Both the position numbers and the translations under genes were made by a program. From Lingula anatina (lineage: Eukaryota; Brachiopoda; Lingulata; Lingulida; Lingulidae): a stretch of DNA of 25,957 nucleotides. Under the pieces are notes generated by a model. It saw nothing but the letters and a program-made list of their open reading frames with translations, did no database searches and was not told where the DNA came from. The stretch lies in assembly GCF_001039355.2 (NCBI RefSeq), contig NW_019775505.1, positions 308,291-334,247 of the forward strand, read 5' to 3'. Shown one piece after another: positions 8,980 to 18,201 of the stretch (the stretch's first letter is position 1; each line of letters begins with the position of its first letter).

Positions 8980-10592
8980 TCTTTTTCTTGGAATTCGAAG
9001 TCTTTTCTAAATACTGGTGGAAAATAATTATTCTCCAGAAGGCTTCATGGCTACCACTGGCCAATCAGAGGAAATATCTTCTTAATCATGGACTTATGAA
9101 ACAGTGCAGCCTGAAAATATATAATAATATATAAAGTTGCAGGCGTTTGAATCTCTACAGCCCGATAAAATAGAAAACGAGATCAACGGAGCAATGACCA
9201 GCCTAAGCAACATTTGCCATGAAGCAGCTAGAGAGGCTTGTTGCTCAGTACACAATAAATCTTCATTCTAGCATTGGTGGTGCTCACACTTGAGTCAATT
9301 GCCAGAAAAGAAAAAACTCTGGTGGCAAAATCTGGACATCAAATGGCCACCCTTGGAAAGGCGTAATTTATGACTGCAGAAACTTCTGTTGTTAGTATTC
9401 CCAAAACACAATTAACTCTGAAATTAATGAAATGAAGAATCTATTTTATACCAGGAACAAAAATAGGCTGTGGAAAAAGCTTAGGAGGAGGAACTCTGTA
9501 AAGCTAAACTCGAACTTAACTGCTACTCAATTTGCCGAATTTTATAAAGGGATTATGACGGGCAGCAAGGACCTGACCTCAGAGCAAGCTCACATCTCTT
9601 AGGTTGTTGAGATGTGTTACAAATCTTTACTTGGTTCTCAAACTAATATAACAGTCACTACTCAACAAGTTATGAATAGCCTGAAAAGAAATTGTTCTCC
9701 AGGCATCGATGGCATAACTGCCGAACATATTGCCTTTGCTAAAAGCGACGTGTTATGTGATCTTTTCGCTATTCTGCATTATTCTGCGTTACAATATTGT
9801 CCAGGTCACCTTTGCAGAGGGGGTGTTAATCCCCATACTGAAAAAGCTTGGACTAAACCCAAACCATCCAGAGAACTACCAGCCAATCACCATCAGCACT
9901 ACATACTCTAAACTCATTGAGTCTATAATCAGGGGCGGATTTAGGCCGTCTTCTGGGTCTTCCGGAAGACGGTCAGATTTTCAAGTTTACATTGATGGGT
10001 ATCTAATTTTTTTCTGTCGGAAGACGGTCAAAAATGAAGGATAAATCAACAAAGATAATTTGGAAGACAGTCAGAAAATATCTTGGGTCCGCCCCTGATA
10101 ATCCTCCCCAGTGTGCCCTGTACCACTGCGGGCACGCTGGTGTTTTAATCAGAAATAACTTACATAATGTAATAATGATAATAATAATAATAGGTAATAT
10201 TAACCTATGCTGACGATTTAACAAATTTTTCTACAACTGTGACTGGACTTCAAGTGCTGATTAATATCTGTCATGACTGCTCCCTGTGCTGGAGAATGAA
10301 ATTTAGTCAAAAAAAATCTTCCCGGGTCTCAGGTCGATATCCTATGGAAACGATGGCCTCTTTAAATATTCTGTGTGTGACGTTTAATAGCAACTGCACG
10401 GCGGATGACCACACGGCTGCTAGCAACCAAGGCATATTATGGAGCAATGTTGCATGGGGTGTGCTATAAGGGTCTGGACACAAAACCCAAATCGTATATA
10501 TGGGGTGCACTAGTGTCCCCCCTTATAACCTACGGAACTAACTATCTGTATGTTTAATAAAAATATACAAGACCAGAATACATTACAAAACA
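8980..10592 (+). mobile_element. Decayed LINE (CR1/L2-like), copy 2
   Basis: Second copy of the LINE at 5700-7135. It is slightly better preserved: 9612-9830 stays open through SLKRNCSPGIDGITAEHI and on to a GVNPHTEK stretch. The frame then shifts into VLIPILKKLGLNPNHPENY (9826-9890). YADD is at 10206-10217. The same palm deletion as copy 1 is present, so that deletion predates the copying. It is broken by the MITE at 9930-10097 and stops at 10592 without the C-terminal and tail part. Confidence 0.75.
9925..10102. mobile_element. 168-bp hAT-like MITE with 5-bp ATAAT duplication
   Basis: The element is 9930-10097, flanked by ATAAT at 9925-9929 and 10098-10102. Copy 1 has the uninterrupted TCTATAATCCTCCCC. 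Its ends CAGGGGCGGATTTAGG and the complement of GGGTCCGCCCCTG are the CAGGGGCGG termini common to hAT elements. Most hAT transposons duplicate 8 bp, but some groups duplicate 5. Inside, GGAAGACGGTCA-like repeats occur three times (about 9963, 10020 and 10061), and CGTCTTC faces GAAGACG near 9948-9970. Confidence 0.85.
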
Positions 10593-10598
10593 TGTATG

Positions 10599-10754
10599 TG
10601 TGCACAATTGTAGTTAAAAATTTTAGTTTTAACATGCAGTAAGCGACATCTTGTCTGGTATTGTTTGTTTTTATTGTTAATAAAAGTTTCAACATGTTTA
10701 AAAACTAAAAGTTTGTTAACGTAGATTTGTTAAAATAATAGTGTGTGTGTGTAC

Positions 10755-10800
<46 letters not shown>

Positions 10801-10937
10801 ATAGTATGTGTGTACATATGTGTGTGTGTGTGTGTGTGTGTAATAATAGAGTGTGTGTGATTGGGCGTGATTGTCCTATTTCTGAAATCATATGAGTAAA
10901 TTAATAATGAAAATGTTTTTGCTGTCCATCTTCCAAT
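10599..10937. repeat. Foldback segment and GT microsatellites
   Basis: TTTTAGTTTTAACATG near 10622-10637 faces CATGTTTAAAAACTAAAA near 10693-10710, an imperfect 17-bp-arm hairpin of unknown origin. GT/TG runs follow at about 10740-10796 and 10805-10840, separated by repeated TAATAATAG spacers, so the microsatellite itself has duplicated. Nothing coding was seen. Confidence 0.6.
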
Positions 10938-11013
10938 AATCACCCATTTTAAATTTTAAGCCAGTAGACCGCAGGACCTGTGGGATATTGTGTTCCTTTT
11001 ACCCCACCACACT

Positions 11014-11376
11014 TAATTGCCCTGTGAATTAACAAAAGATGATACGATAAAAAGATTGGAAGACGTGTTTTTTAAATTTATTTGGAACAATAAAAGGGAT
11101 AGGATAGCTAGGAAGGTGCTTATTCAACCAATAGAATGTGGAGGCTGTCAAATGATTGACATACAAACATTTATAAAAAGCTTAAAATTAACTTGGATAA
11201 GGAAACCAATGACAATTAAATGAAACAGATTGGGTTAGACTTATGATAGATACACAAAACATTAATATAAATCGACTTATTGATCAGGGAGACTTCTACT
11301 TGGTTAGGTGTGCAGAAAACATGACCAATTATTTCTGGAAAGAAATCGTTCTTTATCTTGTGGATTTTATAAGAGA
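11014..11376 (+). pseudogene. LINE ORF2 fragment, thumb/connector region
   Basis: Open from about 11017 to a TGA at 11221, then continuing in a shifted frame (DWVRLMIDTQN...FYLVRC...NYFWKEIV) to the mariner insertion. FKFIWNNK and GGCQMID are the family's conserved connector motifs after the reverse-transcriptase palm. It has no catalytic function on its own. Confidence 0.75.
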
Positions 11377-12664
11377 TACGAGGGTTGATTGATAAGTAGT
11401 GAGCCTCGTGTGGAAGGGGTTAAGCAGGGATATCCCTTTTCAGCTCTTCTATTCCCTGACTATTTAAAGGTGTGTAGCCGAAGTTTGGTGTCATTTGGTT
11501 AGTTTATGTCGACGAGGTAGCACTTTCAAATAAGCAAGGCAAGTGACTTTTGCAAAATGGACAAACACTCTGAAAGAGCAGTTATTAATATTTGCATTAG
11601 AAAGGTCTAACACCAAAGGATATCCATACTGATATGGTAGCAACACTAGGGAATGATGCCCCTTCATATGCCACAGTTAAAAGGTGGGTGGCCGAATTTA
11701 AGCGTGGAAGAGAGAGCATTGAGGACGACGCCCGCCCTGGGAGGCCTGTCACAGTTGCCACCCCAGAAATGGTCAGTAAAGTCCATAATATTGTGATGAC
11801 CGACAGGCGTGTTACAGAAAGATATGTAGCCAGTAAAACTGGCATTTCACAGGAAAGAGTACATTCCATTCTTACGGAAGATCTTGAAATGAAAAAGCTT
11901 TCAGCACGATGGGTACCAAGACTTCTGACAGTTGATCAGAAACACATCAGGCGGACTTTGCCAACCTGAACCTTTTAGAGGCAGATCCCGATAATTTTCT
12001 GCAGAGGTTTGTGACTATGGATGAAACTTGGGTCCATCACTTCACACCAGAGACTAAACAACAGTCTAAACAATGGGAGCACCCTGGCTCACCCCGCCAA
12101 AGAAGGCAAAGACTGTTCCATCAGCTGGGAAGGTTATGGCCCCAGTTTTCTAGGATGCCACGGGCATCCTTATGGTAGATTATCTTCAGAAGGGGCAAAC
12201 AATCAATGGCAGATATTATGCATCTCTTCTAAGACAATCAAGAGAAAATATAAAGCTCAAACGCCGCAGAAAGCTCTGGAAAGGTGTTCTGTTCCTCTAG
12301 GACAATGGCCCTGCTCACAAGTCTGTCACTGCCATGGCTGCAATCAACGAGTGTGGCTTTGAACTGATAGAACATCCACCTTATTCGCCTGATCTTGCTC
12401 CCTCTGACTATTATCTATTTCCCGAATTGAAAAAGGCCATTTCAGGTACTCACTTTGTGTCAGATGATGACGTCATACGTGAAGTGGAGGGGTTTCTGAA
12501 CGGCCAAGCGAAGGGCTTCTATAAAAGTGGCATAGAGGCTCTCAAAACTCGCTGGCAAAAGTGTATAGATACTCAAGGAGACTATGTTGAAAAATAAAGA
12601 AAAATACTTGTAAAATGTGTACCCCTTCTATATGAGGCTCACTACTTATCAATCAACCCTCGTA
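11377..12664 (+). mobile_element. Mariner transposon (1284 bp), inactive
   Basis: The element is 11379-12662 between TA dinucleotides at 11377-11378 and 12663-12664. The first 29 bases (CGAGGGTTGATTGATAAGTA, then GTGAGCCTC) are a perfect inverted repeat of the last 29, and the similarity continues a few bases to AGAAGGGG/GGAAGGGG. Length, TA target and transposase are those of a classical mariner. It sits inside the L1/Tx1 LINE, so it is younger than that insertion. The perfect TIRs contrast with a ruined gene. Confidence 0.95.
11557..12597 (+). pseudogene. Mariner DD34D transposase, frameshifted
   Basis: The start MDKHSERAVI is at 11557, and a span of 347 codons matches the usual ~345. The helix-turn-helix region covers 11634-11760 (YATVKRWVAEFKRGRESIEDD), followed by PGRP and the WVPRLL linker (about 11911). 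The first catalytic Asp is in TMDETWVHHF (about 12018). The second is in DNGPAH (about 12301). The third is in YSPDLAPSD, 34 residues after the second, which makes it a DD34D mariner. Frameshifts occur near 11600, 11960 and 12090. TAG stops replace the Trp of the VFWD motif (about 12150) and the residue just before DNG (about 12298). No active protein can be made. The last segment (12334-12597) remains open. Confidence 0.9.
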
Positions 12665-13224
12665 TCTCGAGTTCAGAAATACTTTGGAAGATATTTTGAA
12701 AAAGCCTATATGGAATAGTTCAGAGGTGATGGTGGATAATAATGATATTTATTTCAAGTCTTGGAATGATAGGAGTGTAAATATAGTAAATGACCTGTTT
12801 GAAAATAGAGAGCTTTCGCACCTGTACGTTTAGGCGAATGACTCAGTTTAGGTCATCATATTTTGCTGTCTAGTGACGTGTACACAAACGGTTAGAGAGA
12901 ACATTATCCGCAGCTAGATTGCTACCCATCATTGAAAAACGGTTTGACAAATCAGCATAATTTTATGAAATCAAGCCTTTCAAAATTGATCGTTTCTCTG
13001 CTAAAATGATATTGAACGTTTTCTTTTTGCAATATATGTGAAACATTTTGTCTCTGTTATTTGTGTCTATATTTTTTTTACTATTGAAATATAGGTTATA
13101 TCCGTAAAAAAGGTATTTTTCACTGACCACAAGGCAGTCAGAACTGGCCTTCCGCACGCGTGACGGATTGTATTATATGACTGTTAGGTCATCATCTTGT
13201 GAGCAGTTGTTACGAGTACACGTC

Positions 13225-13287
13225 TTTATAAGTGGTCTATAGACTAGCCGTCTGTACTTGACGCATAACAAGCAGGATATCCGCAAG
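13225..13287 (+). promoter_or_regulatory. TATA-like box and 5' UTR exon of the Myb-like gene
   Basis: TTTATAAGT at 13225-13233 lies about 30 bases before a plausible start site near 13258. The short leader exon ends with CCGCAAG at 13287, followed by a strong donor GTAAGTGA at 13288. The intron 13288-13544 would end at CTCGTTTAG, two bases before the ATG at 13546. Transcription is inferred; no expression data are available. Confidence 0.55.
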
Positions 13288-13544
13288 GTAAGTGACGTTT
13301 AGTAAGATACTACTAGTAGCTCAATTTTCTCCATTAGTTGACATGAGACATGTCTCCTAAACTTTTAATGCAAATTTTATGAAGCCTTGTTTCGAAAGTC
13401 ACATGGCGTCCTGTTTTGTGTATTTGAATGAATGTGTACTCTGAATTTTTGGGATGAGAAATAGGCCTGCAGGCATCAGCTGCATGGGCGCCTGCATTTA
13501 TTAAAATCTCAAAAATTAAAAACAACTTGCTGCATCTCGTTTAG

Positions 13545-14806
13545 AATGACGACCGAACCTGCAAGCAAACTGCCCACATGTTCCAACCAAAGAACAATGC
13601 CTACTCGATTCTTCCCTGCTCTTGATGTTCTTCTTCTACGTGAAGTAGTAGCAGCGCAACCCTCGTCAAAAGCCACCTGGGATATAGTGCATAAAAATGT
13701 CAACGAAGCATTGAAGAACGTGAAACCTGATAGCTTCGTCACTCTCCGAGCTTGTAAGGATCGTGTGAGAACTTTACAAGAAGCACACAGGAAAGATGAG
13801 ATGGCATCTCTAAGAGCATAAGTAACCTAACATTGAAAAGATATCGTATTGAAATGTAATTCAAATCCCCAAAGATCTGCATGTCCCCTCCTCCAATTCT
13901 ATGTATACATGTACTTTCATTTTCCAGGGATATTGATATTTCCAGGCCTAAATTGGAGTATGCAATGCCATGCTTTTTATCATCCATTAATACACATTTT
14001 CATTGATTTATTTTGTATGTACAGTCAATTTCACTTTAGACTGAAATACCTAACGCGGATTGCACTCTAAATATGTTTTTAGATCAACACTTTTTAAAAC
14101 ACTTTTTTGTAACATATTTTCTGCCTACAGACCCTCATGACATAATTCGGGCCATGGGAAAATTGATTTGTGTGAAATACATTTCGAGTGTAACCAGACC
14201 AGTGTTGCACATAACCAAGAAGCTTCATGTACTTTTTCATTTCAATTTCAGTTCAGGAACAGCTGAAGAGTACGATGAGCGGACTCAGTTGCTCACAGAG
14301 TTGGCAAACCTTGACGAAGAAAAAATGGTCAAAAAGCAGGAAGATAACAAGTGCACTGATGATAAGGAAGCCCAAGGCAGAGCGATCCGTCAGGCTGCAA
14401 TGGAATCACTCAAGGTCAAGAAACAAAAAGGCGATCTGGATGTGGATGGTGATAGTGAGGATAACCATGACCATTGCAATAAAAGTAGGGACAGCACATC
14501 TTTCTATACATGAAATTGTCTCTAATAGCAAATATATTGATTAAAAATTGATTATATCAGAAACAAAAACTGACGCTGCTTTAATTGATGACACACTTAT
14601 TTTTTTCAGCTGAAAATTGCGACAACATGCCGCCAACTAAGAAGCGCCGCACCGATTCATCAGTAGATTATGTCACTTACCTGAAAGACAAGTTGGCCTT
14701 CGAGAAAGAACGCTTTGAATTAGAAAAGAAAGAGCGAGAAGCTCAAATTGAGAAAGACAAACAAATGATGGAGATGGTTATGTCTTTGGTTAAAAAGAAA
14801 AACTGA
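13545..14806 (+). CDS. Myb/SANT-like, coiled-coil protein (spliced, possibly broken)
   Basis: The family is a Myb/SANT-like DNA-binding protein, typically the accessory protein of Harbinger-type transposons or a domesticated relative, presumed nuclear. Exon A is 13545-~13821, with ATG at 13546. It holds a three-helix Myb-like domain from about residue 20: ALDVLLLREVVAAQP, then a TWDIVHKNVNEAL helix, then RACKDRVRTLQEAHRK, the usual R..DR recognition helix. Exon B is 14252-14484 (SGTAEEYDERTQLLTELANLDEEK and an acidic tail), and exon C is 14610-14806 (KKRRTD basic patch, then a Glu/Lys-rich coiled coil ending VKKKN). The exon B/C joint is in phase (donor at 14485, or at 14455). The exon A/B joint is not: TAA sits in frame just before the only GT. 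The gene is about 230 residues if whole. Confidence 0.7.
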
Positions 14807-15340
14807 ACTCACATACTAGGCTCTTGCTGCCTACAAAATACATAAGGGCTGAATCTTTGTTAAAACAGTAGTTTTTTTATTTCAAGATTTCATTTGTATA
14901 AATGTTTGCTTACTGTATGAATTTTAGATTTTACTCTTTAATTTTTCATACGCACAATTTACACCTGTACAGTTCATGCTAAATAGTTCTCCACGGTGGG
15001 AGGATCTAGTTAAAAGTACCGACTTGTCTGATTGCCATACACACAGGTATGGCAGTTGACCAAAAGACCACCTACCAAGTAGTACTTTGCTACAGGAGAC
15101 AATATAACTTTTAAATTCTTTCAAGAGTCCAGGAAGGCAAAGACCCGTGTGACCCGCGTGCAGCAAATATTACCTAACCTGTCAACAGCGGTAGGACCTC
15201 AATTAACGTCTCTGCTTACAGCACGGGAAACACGTATTAGCCTACTGTACAATTCGGCTATCTATAAAGGCTAAATCACGAAAAAATAAACGTTGGTCAC
15301 TTTAAGGTTACGGATAGCTAAATGTAGTCGGTCGCCTAAA
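14807..15340. other. 3' part of the TIR element, no gene seen
   Basis: Between the Myb-like stop codon and the right TIR there is no recognisable transposase. The longest open frames are on the minus strand (about 80 codons at 14924-15166) and lack DDE-type motifs. An AATAAA-like AAAATAAAC lies at about 15283. This is where a partner transposase gene would be expected in a two-gene Harbinger element. Confidence 0.5.
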
Positions 15341-15341
15341 C

Positions 15342-16028
15342 GTGCTGGTGCGAAAGCTCTCTAATAGTGGAAAACTGCATTCTTTTGAAACATTTAGTTC
15401 CCAGTATGACATTAAATGTCCGTTTACATTATTTCTCGGAGTTAGGACTTCAATTACACAATGGTGGCCAGAGCTAAGGGAAGAAAACGTCAAACTGGCG
15501 CTACCCTTCGGACCTAAATTTATAGAAATAATCTGTAAAGAATCTAAGGGATCGCGGTCAATATATGATATATTGATTAATAATGCGTATTGTAAACTGG
15601 CATCTGAGGCTAAATGGGAGATGAAAAAAGATATTGATGAAAATTTAGACTGGACCTTGATAAATAAAAATATTTTCTACTTTACGAAAGATACAACTTT
15701 AAGATGGTTTCAATATAGAATAGTACATAGAATTATTGCAACAAATGAATTTCTAAAAAGAATTAAGGTTAAAGATAGCTCATTGTATTCTTTTTGTGAA
15801 AAGAAAAATGAAAGCATTGAACATGTGTTCTTTTATTGTGATTTGGTTCAACCGCTATGGGAAGATTTTAAAAACTTGATATTTAATGAGAAATCACTCT
15901 TGAATATTATTTTTTCTTTAGCAGATATATTGTTTCTGAAAAACGATACAAAATGTGCAGCCATTAGTATACTCATACTGGTAATGAAGTATTATATATA
16001 TGAAAAAAGAATGAATGAAAAAAGATAA
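15342..16028 (+). pseudogene. LINE ORF2 C-terminal piece (L1/Tx1 type)
   Basis: True LINE coding resumes at about 15366; bases 15342-15362 belong to the TIR element and are open by chance. The piece contains GKLHSFETFSSQYDIKCPF, a central TLRWFQYRIVHRIIAT block and the zinc-knuckle-like end SFCEKKNESIEHVFFYCDLVQPLW. It matches the CCHC-type tail of L1/Tx1 proteins but with the first Cys replaced. It stays open to the natural stop at 16026-16028, so this arm is much less damaged than the N-terminal pieces. Confidence 0.8.
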
Positions 16029-16294
16029 AAATTTCAATGTTTACCAAATTAACTAAAGAACTATTTCGAAAAATACATGTATACAAGTAATGGAAAATAT
16101 GTAGAATATACTGAACGATGGAATTTGTTACGTAATGTGCTTCAGTGACCTCCTCACATTGTGACTATTTCCCACTGTATATATTTTATTTATGCTTATG
16201 AAATGCTATATGATGATTGATATTACTGATATTTTTGACAATATTTTGTACGATTCCTCTGCATGCTTAATAAAAAAAGTATACATCTTCCAAT

Positions 16295-17746
16295 CCAGAG
16301 TATACTGTACAAAATTCTAAAAAAAAAAATTTTTTTTTTTTTTACTTGATCAGAATATATCAATGAGCTTTCATTTTTCTCTAATATATTCTAATAAGTC
16401 AACTTCTAACTGAGACCATGCTAGTATATTTCCCAGCCTTATGAAATAAATTATTTCCACCAAATACAGTACATACAAAAGGGCAAAGCATTTTAGGCAA
16501 AAGTCAAGTACCCTACTAGAGGACCAGAGAGGTGATACTGCCTCCGGGTATTGTACCGCCAGCTGGAGTAAGTGCATTCGTATGCAAAGCAAGACAAAAA
16601 CAAGGCAGCAAAGCTGTCAAATGTACAGACAAAAAGCAGAAAATAAAAATGCAGAAAATAGGTCATTTTGTCAATTTTAATGCAATAATAAATAATTATG
16701 GAATAACAGAACAGTCAATCAACAATGAATTTTAATCATGCATAAAAGGTAATTAGGTCAATAAAATTACAGTGTCAGGACCATGAGAGTTCAAATTCAC
16801 ATAATGAAAATCCCAATATGTGAAAAATTATGACAGTACATAAAATAATATTACATATTGTTTAAAGACATAAACACCAATACAAATGCTTGTGTGGAAA
16901 TACAGAAAATGTACAGAGCTTCAGGTGAATGGGAGTAAGAAGTCACACCTTGAAATGCCAGTGTTTGAAAAAAATTAAAAAAGAAATAATAACAAAAAAT
17001 ATTCCAATAAAGCTGCTATTCAAACTTTTAATCTAGCTGTGTTCATATGATATAAATAACCCCATTGAGTTTGAAGATAATAATTCAGTGTTATTCATCT
17101 ATAGCATTTATGTTGGCATTACACGAAATATTTTTTCTTTTGTAACTTAGTTGCAATATTAAACTACATTTACCTGCATAATTATCACCGATTCCTAATT
17201 ATGTGACACTGTTAATTCAGGCTATTACAAACAGTATCTGGCAGAGAGCTAAACCTATGGAAATCTCAACATGTGTGTTTTATGTAATCTCATTTAATGG
17301 TATCTTGAAACTTAATTAGGCAAGTGATCTAAACGTTCTGAACGCTAGTGATTACCCAAGGGAACAATTACAGACTGGCCATCCATTGTATCCATATAAC
17401 ACCAAGGACTATGTAAGAAATAAAAATTTCATAAAGAACTACATTGCTTCCAAAACAGAAAACAATCACACTGTTTTTCCAACACAAGCTGTGCTTCAGT
17501 CCAATGAATCTTTTCAGACAGTTTGAGAATCATAAGTAACTACCCTCTACCAGGGCCACAGTTATTATTATGTGGACATTTTTGGTGAGGCGACCTTGTA
17601 ACATTTGGCCAGATGGGAGCAATCAAATCTGCATGCACGAAGATAGCATTGTACCTGCTCTGCAGGAGCTCAGTGAGAGCTGGGCTTAACATCGATGTGA
17701 TTACCGCTTGTTACGCAACCTGCCTTGTGTTGTCTGTCTTGTGTTT
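16295..17746. other. Intergenic, no gene recognised
   Basis: AT-rich, with no protein-coding signal. It holds an A11-T14 block at about 16319-16343, which forms a perfect A/T palindrome, and scattered homopolymers. Short open frames at 16532-16735 and 17613-17837 have no recognisable motif. Confidence 0.4.
16319..16343. repeat. A-run followed by T-run
   Basis: About 11 A then 14 T, just after the LINE target duplication. It could be two opposed poly-A tails or simple slippage. Confidence 0.7.
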
Positions 17747-18022
17747 TGTAAGTTTCAAGCCAAAAAGTAAAATGGTTTTCTACTTATCGTGTTATCGGTG
17801 CTGCATATATGCTGAAAAAAGTGAAAAAACAGCATAACTTCCCTAAAAATGGCCCGATCATGCTGATTTTCGAACTTGACCTGCGTATTATGAATATTCA
17901 TCAGTTCTGTAAATTTGAATACAAAATGTAAAACGGTATTCCACTTATTGTGTTATCGCTGAGTGCACGGTGACGGCGATGGCGACGACAGACGCAGGTG
18001 ACGGCTATATGAAAATACATAA
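17747..18022. repeat. Dispersed repeat with ~160-bp modules
   Basis: One module runs from TGTAAGTTTCAAGCC (17747) to the next TGTAAATTTGAA (17908), a period of 161 bp. It contains GCATAACTTCC, GATCATGCTGATTTTCGAAC and TTGACCTG. The second module ends in a GC-rich terminal part (GTGCACGGTGACGGCGATGG, then GACGACAGACGCAGGTGACG). Related modules occur at 19140-19435, 20130-20620 and in the second copy. The module length recalls old bivalve 160-bp repeats, which is a length match only. Confidence 0.7.
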
Positions 18023-18201
18023 AAATGAATGAATTCAAAATTGTATACAATATTTCAAAACATATATGTGTGAAGAACAAAAAATCACGACTGTGCCAGG
18101 TCTGTCTCAACTGAAATTCAATTTTTAAATTTTACCATGTCTTTAACATTATGCAAAGACCCCTCAATGGTAACGTATGTTTATGTTCCAAAAAACCGTA
18201 C

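Larger units (their letters stand above)
7708..10592 (+). repeat. Segmental duplication 1, copy 2
   Basis: Matches 4916-7135 from base 7708 to ACAAAACA at 10592. It is longer because of insertions at 7893-8107, 8668-8950 and 9930-10097 and a TAA microsatellite expansion at about 10167-10191. Beyond 10592 it diverges completely from what follows copy 1. It may be a second haplotype and not a true duplication. Confidence 0.85.
12804..15365 (+). mobile_element. 2556-bp TIR transposon carrying a Myb/SANT-like gene
   Basis: The element is 12807-15362, flanked by AAT at 12804-12806 and 15363-15365. The left end AGAGAGCTTTCGCACC, then TGTACGTTTAGGCGA, is matched by the complement of the right end (same first 16 bases, then AGCACGTTTAGGCGA), giving ~36-bp inverted repeats with a few mismatches. 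Removing the element plus one AAT rejoins the surrounding LINE in frame (DLFEN then SGKLHSFETF), which confirms the borders. Its only recognisable gene is the spliced Myb/SANT-like gene at 13258-14806, and no DDE transposase was found in either strand. A 3-bp duplication plus a Myb-like protein points to PIF/Harbinger, although AAT is not the usual TWA. Confidence 0.85.
10927..16294 (+). mobile_element. 5'-truncated L1/Tx1-type LINE with 11-bp TSD, twice interrupted
   Basis: The LINE body is 10938-11376, 12663-12806 and 15363-16283. CATCTTCCAAT at 10927-10937 recurs at 16284-16294 directly after an AATAAAAAAAG 3' end, giving a clean target duplication. Protein pieces match the C-terminal third of L1/Tx1 ORF2: FKFIWNNKRDRIARK with GGCQMIDIQTF (11071-11180), NYFWKEIV (about 11325), PIWNSSEVMVDNNDIYFKSW (about 12700-12760), and the last piece after 15363. 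It is broken by a mariner (11379-12662), a Myb-carrying TIR element (12807-15362), a stop at 11221 and a frameshift near 12680. The endonuclease and catalytic palm are not present. Confidence 0.8.

Noticed and set aside
12807-15362. A DDE transposase inside the Myb-carrying element
   Set aside because: No frame on either strand shows DDE-type motifs.
17613-17837. 74-codon Cys-rich frame
   Set aside because: It overlaps the 160-bp repeat module and shows no conserved pattern.
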